Shown piece by piece: positions 36,478-49,348 of a stretch of 64,000 bases of DNA. The DNA comes from Reticulitermes speratus (Eukaryota; Arthropoda; Insecta; Blattodea; Rhinotermitidae). The translations under genes were made by a program, and so were the position numbers. The stretch is from NCBI GenBank assembly GCA_021186555.1, contig JAJKFL010000004.1, forward strand, positions 14,775,807 through 14,839,806, written 5' to 3'. A model generated the notes under the pieces. It made no database searches and was not told where the DNA came from. It worked only from the letters and a program-made list of their open reading frames with translations. Numbering within the stretch: position 1 is the stretch's first letter; each line of letters begins with the position of its first letter.

Positions 36478-36790
36478 AGAGTAAATGTAAAAGCAAAGTT
36501 GTCCCTATACATGCCATGAAGGCACACAGGGGGACTGGAGGTATAGCTCCACTCATTCCTAACCTTGGTACTAGATGGAGGCCAGCAGTTAGCCTCACGC
36601 CCCGGCCGCTTTACTCCTAGGAAAAGAACCCTCTGTACCTATTGAAAATGAGGCTGGGTGGATCCCAGCGCTAGTCTGGGCATATACAGAGGAGAGAAAA
36701 ATCTCTTACCCCCACTGGGATGCAAACCTTGGATCGTTCAGCCTTTAGCCTAGTGAAAATACTGACTATGTTGCCCTGGCTCAATACAAA
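36478..36790 (-). mobile_element. SINE family 2 copy
   Basis: Shares CCATGAAGGCACA, GGAGGTATAGCTCCACTC, GGTACTAGATGGAGG and GAGGCTGGGTGG with the copies at 51562 and 55899. The tRNA-like head is on the high-coordinate side but decayed (CACTGGGATGCAAACC). Confidence 0.75.
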
Positions 36791-37340
36791 ATGGAAAAAT
36801 ATAATCAATACAGTTGTCCATCTGGATTCAGAGTAGTTGTCTTACTATTATTTTTAGTCTTGTGTAAATATCCCCTTAATTTACTTTAACATAGTATTTA
36901 GGCATTTTGATCTTCGTGGATTAATTGATGTCCTTACACGAGACACTCACTTTCTCCTCATTGCGTGCACTGTTCACTTTCTTGGCTAGTATAACGCGGT
37001 GCCTTTCACTCTTGTTTTCGATATTTAACCACCCCTTTACTACCATATGTGAAGCTATATAAACTTAACCTAATTTGAGGTTTCTGTTTACTTTCCAGGT
37101 TTGATTTGATTTTATTATATTCTGTCTGATCCAATACAGGTCAACAAACCAGGTACTTTTAAATGAAGTTCTAACATTACACAGACCTGATACATCTTCT
37201 TACCACATGCATTTTCTTGGCTTGTCTTATGTTGACTGATTACCTGCATTGGGTTTTATGCTTGTGTCAAGTACTACCTTCATATTATTATTTCTGTGCA
37301 ATGATGTTAAACATGTTTTTTAACAAGAGAGGGAACATAC
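36791..37340. other. Intron 2 sequence without recognised content
   Basis: No match recognised. Confidence 0.3.
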
Positions 37341-37850
37341 ATATAAACGTAATAATGAGGTGCGTTCGCATAACCATTGTTGCCGTGTAAAAGCAATAAG
37401 TATTACATATTCTGAGTGTGTATCTCAAGCCTTAGTTATCCAGCATGCAAAGCACATGTGCTGGATTATATTGTCATCTGTGGCCTGTCTGGCTCTACTA
37501 TATTTTTCCACATTACCTCATTAACAGCACGATTTCTGGGAAAAAGTTATTAAATATACAATGTGTCTTTTGATTTTCCCTACAATGTTTGTCTGAAATA
37601 TTTCCCAATCAAAGAAGAATTCAGCAAGATATTGTCATAAATGTATACAGGTCTGCATGTAAAGTACCTGTTATTTTTGTCTGATTTTAATGAGACTTCA
37701 ACTTTCTTGGCATATTTTAAAAAAATACTCAAATATCAAATTTTTATGAAAATCTGTCCAGTGGGAGGCAAGTTTTTCCATGTGGACAGATGGACAGACA
37801 TGAGGAAGCTAACAGTCACTTTTTGCAATGATGCAAACATGCCTAAAAAA
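37341..37850. mobile_element. MITE family A, full-length copy
   Basis: Left end GAGGTGCGTTCGCATAACC, right end ATGCAAACATGCCTAAAAAA, with the same interior order as the copy at 18446. About 510 bp, more diverged at the right end. Confidence 0.7.
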
Positions 37851-37886
37851 CCAATCTACACAAAACAGTATACTTGTACAGTGAGA

Positions 37887-40800
37887 TTCATTCATTCTGT
37901 AGTCTGTCTTACGACAGGTCCGTAGCCTCTTCCAAAGGGAGATCTCCACAGGGTGCGATCTAGTGCTTCCTCTTTCAATCTCCAGTATCTTCTCTTTTCC
38001 TTAAGGTCATCCAGTAGCTGCTTACGTCTTCTCTCTCGTCTTCCCGTCATTTCTATCCTTCCTTCTAACTTTCCTTCAATCGCGTGATTCAGAAGGCAGT
38101 TTCTGCGCAAGATGTGACCAATCCAGTTAGCTTTTCTTCTTTTATTGTATGTAGGATATTCCTCTCCTCCTTGACTCTGTGTAATACTTCATTTCTCACA
38201 CGATCGGTCCAACTGATCTCCATTCTTCTCCAGCACCACATTTCAAAACTTTCCAGATACTTCTGATCCATTTTCCGAAGTGTCCATGTTCCAGCACCAT
38301 ACAAACCAATGCTCCAAATGTAGCAATTTACTAGTTCCTTCCTTAAATTTAAGTCCTGTTTGCTGGTGAAAAGATTCTTCTTCTTCTTGAATGCTGCTTT
38401 AGCCATGGCAATTCTGGATTTAATTTCACGTGTACACCTTGCATCATTTATTATTATGCTACCCAAATAATTTAAATATTCCACATTCTCCAATTGCTTT
38501 TGATCTATCATATTTTCATTGGGGCTGGTTGCCTTCAGATTCTCATTACCTTAGTTTTTTCCACATTCATTTCCATTCCATAGCGTCTTCCAATTTCACT
38601 TACTCTATCAACCATGCCCTGTAGCACCTTTTCTTCCCCAGTCAGTAGCACAAGGTCATCTGCATATATCACTGTGCGAATTACTTGTCCTCATATTATG
38701 AAGTCTCCAAGCCCTTCAAGAGCTTCCTTGGTAAGGTATTCACTGTATAAGTTGAACAGAATCGGCGATAAACAGCAACCTTGTCTAACTCCTCTTCCAA
38801 TCTTCACACTCCTCGTCTCCCCTTGGTCCAGTTGTAACTTGACACTCTGTTCCATGTACAATTTGCTGATCAATCTTCTTTCACGTCAGTCCATCCCAAT
38901 TCCCTTTAGGATCTGCAACAATTTGGTCCAGTTGACACGGTCAAATGCCTTCTGCCAGTCTATGAAGCAAGCACACAATTCCTCATCTATGCCAAGGTTC
39001 GTTCTGATATTATTCTCAGCATCCTAATTGCATCCTTAGTTCCTTTACCTCTCCTAAATCCAAACTGATCTTCTCCAAGCACATCCTCAGTCTTCCTTTC
39101 AATCCTTCTTTTAAGTATCCTTGTTACTATCTTTGCTGCATGTGCGATGAGACTGATTGTGCGATGGTCGCTGCATTTTGTAGCTTTGGGCTTCTTCTTT
39201 ACGGCAATCATTGTAACTTCAATGGAATCTCTGGGCCACTCCCCAGTTACATATATGCTGTTGATCAGCTGTGTCATTAGTCTGAGACCATCTTCTCCCA
39301 ACAATTTGATTACATTCCCAGGTACATCATCATCTCCTGTAGCCTTCTTATCCCTCATTCCCTTCATAGCTTTTTCCACTTCACTTTGCAAAATATAAGG
39401 GCCTTTCTCATCTTCATCTACTTCAGCTTCTGGTTCGACATCTAGGTGTTCTGGTCGATTAGCTCAATCTTAGAGCTCTGTGATATAATTCTCCCAAATT
39501 TGCAGTACTCGTCTCTGATCTATTATTATATTCCTTTGAGAGTCTTCGATGCCAACGTTTTCAATTCCATGGATTTCTTTCCAACCTAGCTCCTTTGTCT
39601 TCATGTACATTAGATCATAACGTCCTCTTCTTTGAAATTCTATGATCTCGTCGCATATGCTCTCCAGATATTCCTTCTTGGCGTTGTCCGTGGCTCTTTC
39701 CAATTCATTCCTCAGTCTTCTGTAGTTCTTCCTTCCTTCTTCATTGTTGACATTCTTCCACTTCCTTCATTCATCATTTTACTGATCATCTCCTGTATAA
39801 TCCATGGATTCCTTGCTCTCCTCTCGACTTTTACAACTAAATCACTCATAGTATCTAACACACATTTCTTGATATTGTTCCACTAAACTTCCACATTCCT
39901 ACTTTCACATTTGATTGCACCAAGTATTTCTTCTAGACTATTGTGTACTTCCTGTCATTGAGCATATAGCTTCTCCAAATCCCATCTTGGTTTCCGCTTG
40001 CGGAACCTTATGATTTTCTTCAAACTGGTGCAGATCATTGCAACTAGTAAATTGTGGTCAGAGTCAATATCTGCTCCAGGCATTGTCTGCACATCCTTCA
40101 CACTGTTCCTGAATCGCTGTTTCACTAATGCATAGTCCAATTGATATCGACTCCTATCCCCTGGTGATTTCCAGGTGTACAATCTTCTTTTATGATTTTT
40201 GAACCATGTGTTTGTTATAACAAGTCCATTTCTTTCACAGAAGTCAATAAACATTTAACCTCTCTGATTCCTCCTTCCCAGTCCATATGGTCCAACAGTG
40301 TTGTGATGTGCTTTATCTCCAACCACACTGTTCCAATCTCCCATTATAATCGTGTTTGTCGCATCCTTTCCATCCTCCTCAAGAATTTCTTCAATTACAT
40401 TGTACAGCTCTTCCACTTCGTCATCTTCATACTCCGATGTTGGCATGTACACTTGCACTATCAAAATACTTACCGGTTCTGCCTTCAACTTAACAGCAAT
40501 GATTCTGTCACTATAAACACTCTTCTTAACAACACTTTTCACTACGCTTTTATGCACTTATATTGCTACGCCTCTTTCAGCCCTGTCACCCCCGGAATAA
40601 CACACTGTATAATCACCACTTCTTATTTCACCTTCACCCTTCCACTGCACTTAAGTAACACCTAGCACAGACACTGTGTTATTCTGCATCTCCTTCTTCA
40701 AAATTTCTAGTTTTCCTCCTTCATTCAAGGTCCTTACGTTCCAAGTGCCTATCTTGAAGCTGTGATGTTCCTTCTGCGACTTCTGCTTTTGTCTGTATTC

Positions 40801-41340
40801 CTCGCTGTAACACTTACCACGTGGTGTCTCCCCTACAAACACTCCCCCCCCCGGAGATCCTTATGGGGGAGTAGTTTACCTCCGGATTGTTTTGTCTCCA
40901 GAGGAAGCATCTCGCATTTGTCTCTGTTTCTGGAAGAGAATATCCAGGAAAAGTAATAATGTGGTAGTTTTTCCATTTGCTTTCCACATCGCAGTACAGC
41001 AGCCGTTCACACCACTCTGGTCACGCCTGTTGCTACATGATCATGAACCATCTCAATCATCATTTGCTCTGTGCTTGAAGTTGCTACTGATGTTGCTGCT
41101 TCCGGCATCAGGGGAATTTTTATTGGATTTCCCATCTCCTAGGCATCTCTCATCATCTGGTTCTCACCCTCTTGATCTGTCCGGCTTGGGAGACCCTACT
41201 GGTAGCAATGCTACCGCCGGCTTAGCTCTCAGGGTCACTGGAACTCACAAGCCCCTCTACCATGGCAAGGTTGAGATAAAATTTCTTAATTCCTCCTACA
41301 TGTTTAGACTTCCACCCACCATCATCATAAGGGCATCAGG
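37887..41340 (-). mobile_element. RTE-like LINE, nearly full length, broken
   Basis: Read on the minus strand. The 5' region (41340-40850) has no clear frame. The apurinic endonuclease starts at 40842 with HSFKIGTWNVRTLNEGGKLE and continues with VQVYMPTSEYEDDEVEELY, TIIMGDWNSVVGD and DSDHNLLVAMI. Reverse transcriptase follows with KKATGDDDVPGNVIKLLGED, EDQFGFRRGKGTKDAIRM, GVRQGCCLSPILFNLYSEYL and YADDLVLL near 38660. The C-terminal part has IGLYGAGTWTLRKMD. The 3' end is a short GAAT repeat at 37887-37900, as RTE elements have. I count at least eight stops or frame changes. RTE assignment rests on resemblance to BovB-type sequences. It lies in intron 2 of the host gene, in the same orientation. 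Confidence 0.85.
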
Positions 41341-41739
41341 GTGTATACACACCAATATATTTAAAACATAATCAAGTATGATAAAAATACAAGAGTAATA
41401 TTCATTGTATCATATCAAGTGCCACAGCCATACTCACAGGATGTACAAAACAGATTAATAATGTATGTGTAGTTAGAATTCTTATATGCTTGATATGTTG
41501 TTAGTTAGTCAGTAGCATACAAACATCTAGTATTTTGTTTTATCTGCAGTGGATTTAGTCCTGTAAAAATATAAAAAACATGCTCAGTCTCTTCGTTTGT
41601 CAGAGCCCAGTGTATGGCAGGTGCTTCATGGCTTGAACTTACATCCCTATAAAATAGCAGTTACCCTGGAGTTAAGTGCAGTGGATAAAAAGAACTGTGT
41701 AATCCTTTGCAGACTGTTTCTTCAATTTAAACAAATCCA
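41341..41739. other. Intron 2 sequence without recognised content
   Basis: No match recognised. Confidence 0.3.
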
Positions 41740-42316
41740 GGAATCACCAAAAGGATATTCATGAATGATGAAGCAGATTTTCACATAAACAAGGATGTTG
41801 ACAGAACTTTCATTATTGGGCGGCTCATAATCAGCGACAAATTCATCGAAAACCACTCCATTCACCCAAAGTTAACAGTCTGGTGTGCTGTTTTATTGTT
41901 CACAATTCTGGGACTGCACGTTTTTGAAAATAAGAATGGTGAAGCAGTAACAGTAACAGCTAATCGCTACACAAACATGCTACACAACCTCTGGCTGCAA
42001 TTTGAGGAAATGGAACACTTCGAGGAACCCTGGTACTACATGCCACACCGCCAGAATAAGTGTGACCACCTTGCATTAAATGTTTCCTGGCCAGCTAATC
42101 TCCCAGTTCAGCAACATTCCCTGGCAGCTAGCTCCCAAGATTTCTCATTCAAACACTGCTAAATTTAAGGTGAGAATTCGTCACGAAATAGAGAACATTA
42201 AGCCACAGCTGCTGGATACAGTCACAGATAATTTTGAATGCCATGTGGAACAATGTATCGAGATGACTGGACAATACTTACTTGAAACAATTTTCAAGTC
42301 AAAAGGCATCTAAAAA
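41740..42316 (+). pseudogene. Mariner-like transposase remnant, C-terminal half
   Basis: Plus-strand frames give MNDEADFHINKDVDRTF, HPKLTVWCAVLLF, GEAVTVTANRYTNML, then PGQLISQF and IRHEIENIKPQLLDTV, ending ETIFKSKGI. This follows insect mariner-like transposases of the PKVTVWCA / AVTV type, as does the remnant at 14868. Two main frames; the catalytic centre is damaged. Confidence 0.7.
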
Positions 42317-42548
42317 AAATCTCCTGACTTTGTACTTTCAAAAGTGTAATTACATTTATCAGTATTTAGTATAATAAATAAACCATTGTAATTTGAAATG
42401 TGGCAATTGTTTATGATGGACCACACATAATTTTGTAAAAGAAAACTGGAGAATACCAGGGATAATCTGACAAATTCATTCTACAGATCAAAATGGTCCT
42501 CCTTCCCCAGCTTACATTACAGGCTAATGAAAGGCATCATGTAAAAAA
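42317..42548. other. Intron 2 sequence without recognised content
   Basis: Short unassigned stretch between the mariner remnant and the TA at 42549. Confidence 0.3.
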
Positions 42549-43329
42549 TATAATAAAACCTCGTTAATTCAAAATACTATATAATTTGAAGTATGTGACA
42601 TTCCCCAGCTTTAAACATAGGACTTTGTGTACTTTTTAATGTGGTTAATTCAAAAAATGGTTAGTACATAATTGAAACCTATGTTACAGCCCTCTGATTA
42701 CTAAACACTGAAAAACTCAAAATATCATACTATTTTGTGTAGAACAGTGCAGTCACCACTCTCATAACATGGTGGCAAGGCCTGGACCATTATTGGTAGC
42801 TCAGCTTGGTTACTCTGTAATCAAGCATGACCTTCACAGACACAACCAAGCTTCAGCATGAACACTGAATGTATACCTAGCTGAATTTCTGTTATGTTTC
42901 TGATGTGCACACTAAAGTGTGGAGTGTGTTGTTTCCCATCATGGACTGCAGAGAGAACAAGCTATCAACCATTGCATGTAATGTGTACTGTTGTGACATA
43001 ATGTATGGGAGAACTGTCAAGGTGCCAATGACTCTCCCCATAGCTTCAACAACTTTTTCAATGTCAACCAAACAAAATGAACCACAAAACCAGCAATAAC
43101 CTTTCCATGACAAAAAGGAACTCTTGTGTGAAATATGCATACAGTGGGCCTATTCTGCATCATTCATGTTTGTGTAAGGCTAAAAAAATAATGTGTGAAT
43201 TGAACTACAGCTGTCATCAACTTCCAACCTTTCTGTATCCAAGCACAATTGTGTAGTCTATGCATTTAGTCAGTATTTTTCCACATCATATGCTGTGTAC
43301 AGTAGAGTATCCTGGCTAAGCTACCGACA

Positions 43330-46300
43330 ATGGACTAAAACTCTCTGTCCCCTCCAAAATCCAACCTTTGGTGTCCCCGTCGCGGAGGGGGGTAACGTCT
43401 ACAGGTGGCTAACAGGGGCAATGGTTCACCCAAGCCAAGGTGTGAGGCATCGTGCAAGGGATGCATGGCACTGGGGTGGTAATAGCAGTGTCGTTGACAA
43501 CCCCTCGGGGCACCAGGCAGCAGCCCATTGTATTTATGCTTTCCACTCGTAAGGGGCTCTGCGGCGGGTGACTGTTATTTCCCACATTACTCGTGGGACT
43601 CTTATGGAGAAAACAAGAATAAAAAACCTCTCAAAAGCAGGGATGCTGTGGTACAGAAGGACCTGCCTAGTTGTGCTCAACTGGGGGCCAGCCAGGCTGG
43701 CGAACCACCCCAGGGAGCTGGTATCTCCAGCAAACCTAGGGACATTGAGCATTTCACAAAAGTCAAGGACAAATGGACACAAGATGTCCAAAAAATGTAA
43801 ATTTATTCAAATTAATTTGCACCATAGCAAGGCGGCGATGGCACTTCTTTGCCGAAAACTTGCTATAGGGTAGAGAGATATAGCACTTACTCAGGAAACC
43901 TGGGTTTATGGGGACTGAATAAGAGGGTTATGCAACATAAAGGGGACATTGTTTTCTGCTGGACCCAGCATTGCTCCTAGAACCTGCATTTTTGTCAGGA
44001 ACACAGTTCATGCCTTTCCACTGTCAGAGCTCTGTTCTAGGGATGTGACGACAGTGAGGGTGACTTACAGGAGAGGAAGGAGCAAGAGGGAACTTATTGT
44101 TACCTTGGCATACCTCCCCTATGATCCAGATGAACCACCCCCGTCAAAGCGGTTAAGGGAAGTCGTTGACTACCGCAGTAGGAATAAATTGCAGCTCATC
44201 ATTGGATGTGATGCCAATGCACACCACATTATATGGGGGAGCATGGACATCAATCCACGAGGAGAGTGCTTAATGGAATATTTGGTTAGCACATATCTCA
44301 GTATTCTTAATAAAGGTAACAAGCCTACTTTTGTAACTCGTAATAGGAAGGAGGTTATAGATTTGACACTAGGGACTGACAAGATAGGGGACCTAGTGAC
44401 TATTTGGCATGTATCTGATGAAATCTCTTTGTCAGACCACAGATACATAGTGTTTCAAGTGGGTGACCTGGAAGTTACCAGGCTTACATATCGCATCCCC
44501 AAGAAAACCAATTTGGAATCCTATCGGGAAGACCCAAAGGTAAATCTAGGGGTTGTACCAAGAGTTGTACACTCAGTGCGGGATGTAGAGCTGGCTGTTG
44601 ACTTGTTGCAACAGGCCCTCCTCTTGTCCTATCACCAAAACTGTCCAGCCAGGGTGGCTCTCTCACCAAGGACGGTTCCTTGGTGGAAAAAAGAGTTGAG
44701 CCGCCTTAAAGCTTCAACAAGACGGCTTTTTAATCAAGCTAAAAGGACAGGTGACTGGGAATCATATAAGACGGCCCTCACCTGTTACAACAAAGAAATT
44801 AGAAAAGCCAAACAGTCCTCTTGGAGGGACTACTGTCGGGGGATCGAGGATGTACCTGACAGGGCCAGACTCATGAGGATCATGGCCAGTCAGTTGGCCA
44901 ACAGGGTGGAATCTATTAAATTACTTGATGGCTGATACACACAATCTGGAAAAGAGACACTGAGGGAACTATACAGAATTCATTTTCCAGGGTCTGCTGG
45001 AGAAGAAGTAACCTTGGAAGGACAGGGGCAGCCAAACCTGAGAGCATTTACTGCTCACAGGGAGGACTGGGAACTGTCCAAAAGGGTCATTGACCAATCT
45101 AAAATAAGATGGGCGATTAGCACATTCAAACCATTTAAATCGGAAGGGACTGATGGAATTGTACCTGCTCTCTTGCAACAAGGAGTCGAACATTTACTGA
45201 CTCATCTGTGCCGTATCTTTAGAGCCTGCCTAGCAAGACGGTATATACCCAAAGCTTGGAGGCAGGTCAAGGTGACGTTTATTCCTAAACCCGGGAAGGC
45301 CAACTATACCTAGGCCAAGGCATATCGTCCTATTAGTCTATCGTCCTTCATGCTGAAAATGATGGAAAAATTGGTGGACAGGCACATTAGGGATGAGATT
45401 TTAAGGCTACATCCCCTACATCGATACCAATTTGCCTACCAACCAGGGAAGTCCACTGAAACTGCACTGCATCATGTAATCACACATACAGAGGAAGCAG
45501 TGGAAAACAGTGACGTTACACTTGGAGCTTTTCTAGATATTGAGGGAGCTTTTGATAGCATCCTCATTTGACATTATAACAAAGGCTGCCAAACGGCATG
45601 GGCTTGAAGACACGATCTGTCATTGGATCGGCTCCATGCTGGGTAGCAGGAAAATCACAGCCACTTTTGCAGGAGAAACTCTGGAGGGGTCTGTGGCCAG
45701 GGGCTGTCCGCAGGGGGGCGTTCTATTGCCTCTGCTGTGGAGCATGGTTGTGGACGAACTCATAGGAGGACTCAATGGGAGTGGCTACTATACACTGGGA
45801 TATGCAGATGACATTGCTATCCTTATCCACAGAAAATTCCCACACACTGTCTCAGAGCTTCTACAGGAGTCTTTAAGTATGGTACAACAGTGGTGTGATA
45901 GGACACAGCTCTCTATCAATCCACAAAACATGGTGATAGTACCATTCACCCGGAAGAGAGATTTGAGGGGCCTAAAGGAACCAACCCTCTCCGGACACTA
46001 TTTGCAGCTGACTACTGAGGTCAAATACCTTGGACTTATTTTGGACAAGGGATTGACGTGGAAGGCACAGCTGAAAAATGTGATGAAAATAGCCTACAGG
46101 GCTTTTTGGACCTGTAAGGGCACGTTTGGTAAAACTTGGGGTCTGAAACCCAAGGTGGTGCATTGGATCTACACCATGGTGATGAGACCCGTATTGACAT
46201 ATGGCTCCATGGTTTGGTGGCCGAGGGTCAGATACAATATCAGCAGGACAGAGCTCAGTAAGATACAGAGATTAGCCTGTCTGGCTATTACAGGGGCGAT

Positions 46301-47500
46301 GAAGACGACCCCAATGGCTGCAATGGAGGTCCTCCTGGGACTTCCTCCTCTTCATGTGATGATTGAGACGGAGGCCCAGGCAGGGATCTACTGGCTAATG
46401 TGTGACCTGCAGTGGAAACCCAAATCCACTGATTTTGGTCACACCAAAAAATCTCGGGATATGGAGCACGAACCCATCCTACAGATGAGGTTTGACAGGA
46501 TGCTTCCGAGATATGCATACCACAAGCCATTCACAGTCCAGTTCCCTGACAAGTGTGAGTGGCAGAATGGGTTCAACCCAGACAACAAAGGGGGCCTGGT
46601 CTGGTACACAGATGCGTCCAAGACCAATAAAGGCACTGGTGCTGGTGTGTATAGATGGGGCTCAAGAAGAGACACAGCTTCAATCTTGGGCTACATACCA
46701 TGGTATTCCAGGCTGAAATATATGCCATTAAGGCTTGTATAATGGAGAATATAGAAAAGGGCTACACAGGTAGGAACATCTGTATTCTTTCTCACAGTCA
46801 GGCAGCCATCAAGGCCCTTGACAGCTACCAGATAAATTTCAAACTAGTCTGGGACTGCCATCAATCCCTGGTAAAACTGGCAGAACATAACAGGATCCAA
46901 CTGATATGGGTGCCGGGACATATGGGAATTGACGGCAATGAAATAGCTGATCAGTTAGCCAGACAGTGCTCCTCACATCCATTCACAGTACCTGAGCCTG
47001 CACTTGGTATATCTGCAAAGGTTGCCAGGGGAGTGATCAGGGACTGGACGAGTAGGAAACACAAGGAGTATTGGCAGTCCATACGTGGACAAAAGCAGGC
47101 TAAGGGCTTTCTTTAAAACCCCTCTGCAAGAAAAGTTGATGAATTGCTCAATTTGAGCAGAAACCAGTTCAGAATAATGACAGGGTTGCTGACAGGACAC
47201 TGCCATCTAAAGGACACCTATTTAAACTGGGGCTGGTAAACAGTCCCGAGTGTAATAGATGCAAACAGGCATCTGAAACGGCCTCACTTGTCCTTTGTGA
47301 TTGTGAGGATTTGGCCACACTAAGAATCAGACACCTGGGTCGTCACTTTATGAAACCAGGTGACTTTGAAGACATCTCTGTCAGTAAGATACTGCACTTT
47401 GTTCAAGGTTCACTGCTGAATGACTGAGCTAAAGGGTTGCACAAAAGATCGATAACGGTCAAAGTGTATGGGTCACTGTGGTGCCCGCCCTTCCGTATTC
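43330..47500 (+). mobile_element. LINE with endonuclease, reverse transcriptase and RNase H (R1/LOA-type), broken
   Basis: Domains in order on the plus strand: 5' frame with no clear homology (43530-43800); endonuclease from CKFIQINLHHSKAAMALLCR (43790) through IGCDANAHHIIWGSMDINPR and LSDHRYIVFQVGD to LLDG (44935); reverse transcriptase with KAWRQVKVTFIPKPGKANYT, YRPISLSSFMLKMMEKLVDR, GCPQGGVLLPLLWSMVVDEL and YADDIAIL near 45801; RNase H with VWYTDASKTNKGTGAGVY, AEIYAIKACIMENIEKGY and IQLIWVPGHMGIDGNEIADQ (46905 onward); then a CNRCKQ knuckle near 47260. About seven stops or frame changes break it. Presence of RNase H places it in the I/R1/LOA group. It inserted in a Tigger-type element (42551-48673). 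Confidence 0.88.
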
Positions 47501-47617
47501 TATTCTAACACTCTCTATGATGTTGCAAGAAAGGTGACTGCACTATTCTACAGCAGTGCACAAAGATCAAAGTTTCGTGAATGTAAATTATTGTTTTCTG
47601 GCTTGTGTTGGCATGTA

Positions 47618-48470
47618 CAGGCAGGTCTTGTTTTATGCCAGGGTTATGTTCCTGAAAAACATCGTGCAAATCGAATACAAAATTCCCATTTAAAACAGTG
47701 TACTTCCTGGGAGTTAGGGGTTTGACAACCTCATCCTATACAGTGTATGACTATAAAACTAGTGGACATACAAACCTGTAAAGTATATATGTATACAGTA
47801 TATATACATTTCTATACAGTATACATACATTTCTATACAATATATTTATTTATTTACAACACAATAAAAATGTAGGAGCCTCACATCCATAATTTTAGGT
47901 ATGTTTCATTGCGACAGGACTGTAGTAGTCTTGCTACACAAACAAACACTCCCTGTTTCAGACTCTTGACATTTAATGTTATCTAAACTCTTAGAACTTT
48001 CTTCAATTCTATCAGCATTATCATGAATTGTATGTACACTACTATGAGCGAGTCTAAAATTATGGCATATGTCAACAATTCGTTCACCGTTTTCAAGTCA
48101 GCTTATTGCATCTAATTTCTCTTCACTACCGATTGTCTTTCACCAATTTTTCACTTGGATTACACTAGGTGATGCAGATTTATGTCTCCCACTCATGTTG
48201 GTAAGAATATCCAGTGTTGTTGAAGAGGAAACTAAATGAGCTGCGTGATTATATCACCACTGCCAACAATCAATACACGTGACTGATGGCTTGACAGTGA
48301 CATCACTTTATGCTAGCCTCCTGCAGAAGGTAAAGTTCAGCCACAGATCGTCTATGCAAAACTGTGTTAAACCGAAAATTATCACGTACATTCGAAAAGT
48401 GGTGTAAATTTTCAAGTCACATTAAAGTGAAATCACGCAAAAAGAAATCACATAAAATGAGACCTACCTG
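47618..48470. mobile_element. Pogo-type MITE family B
   Basis: Left end CAGGCAGGTCTTGTTTTATG and inverted right end CAGGTAGGTCTCATTTTATG, with TA on both sides (47616-47617 and 48471-48472). 853 bp, no transposase. The phrase GTTCCTGAAAAA followed by AAATCGAA resembles Tigger subterminal sequence. A shorter relative lies at 57133. Confidence 0.75.
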
Positions 48471-48675
48471 TAAATGGTATTAAAATATGCAATGGGCATT
48501 TAAAAATAAATATAGAAAAGACACCTTACAGCTACTTAATTAAGTTAAAAAAAATCATAGTTTACAACATAACATCAGCACTTGTGCACTGAAAAAAATG
48601 GATAATTCAAAATCACATAATTTGAAGCCCATTATTTTAGTCCGGAGAACTTTGAAATAACAAGGTTTTACTGTA

Positions 48676-49119
48676 AAGTCCCTGAATATTATACAATTGT
48701 TTTGGGTACTCTGAACAGATATAAAAACATTTCACACAATTCTGAGAATACTTGTATATGGTATCCATGTTCAGTGAATTCCTTTTTCTTTGGCATGGTA
48801 TCCTTGAACCGCTGACAGAGGAGACAGCATTTAGACATGCAAGAATGTAGTGAATATATTGAATAAGCAATAACAGGCACACCATGCATAACACAAAACA
48901 ATGTTAAAAATCATGCTGATACATGATGAACAATCCTTATCACCTCATTTATCTCAAAATTCTGAAACACAAGTGACATTTTAGGAATTTGATAGAATTC
49001 ATCCCGTTGTGCTATGGAATGTTCAAAAACAAATCTTTAAAGAGTCTGTCCAACACAAGCACCGTATGTTTCTTATGTTATGTTCACCATGCATCATAGC
49101 TATAAGCTTCAATTCTTTA
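48676..49119. other. Intron 2 sequence without recognised content
   Basis: No match recognised on either strand. Confidence 0.3.
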
Positions 49120-49155
49120 ACCAACGAATGCGCCTTTTATTTTCTAACTTCTATC

Positions 49156-49200
49156 TACCCTACATATGTTTCCACCATATTTTGGTCATCATCAGGGGTA
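49156..49200 (-). ncRNA. Hammerhead-ribozyme-like motif
   Basis: Minus strand: helix I TACCC/GGGTA, core CTGATGA, a weak stem ACC/GGT, GAAAC, ATATGTA. Helix I covaries with the other copies. Confidence 0.45.
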
Positions 49201-49348
49201 TACCGATATAGTCACTTCACTGTTCACTCATTCATTAGGTATTAACATAGAACATTATGCTGTTTACAATAATTGGCAGTCACCAATAGCTAAGAACACA
49301 ATCACAGTTTCTTCAAGTTTTGAATTGTCTCGGTGTATATGCTTTTAG

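Larger units (their letters stand above)
42551..48673. mobile_element. Pogo/Tigger-type element expanded by nested insertions
   Basis: The left end TAATAAAACCTCGTTAATTC pairs, inverted, with the right end CAGTAAAACCTTGTTATTTC; both continue to AATTTGAAG / CAAATTATGTG motifs. TA flanks both sides (42549-42550 and 48674-48675). Inside lie an R1/LOA-type LINE and a pogo-type MITE; without them about 1.1 kb remains, a non-autonomous size. No transposase seen. Confidence 0.7.

Noticed and set aside
40892-41371. 159-codon plus-strand frame
   Set aside because: Antisense to the 5' region of the RTE-like LINE, with low-complexity leucine-rich translation.
42892-43140. Minus-strand YCWFCGSFCLVDIEKVVE as an alternative ZAD or zinc-finger exon
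   Set aside because: Cys spacing and downstream sequence do not follow ZAD or C2H2 patterns, and the exon at 32682 fits in phase and motif.
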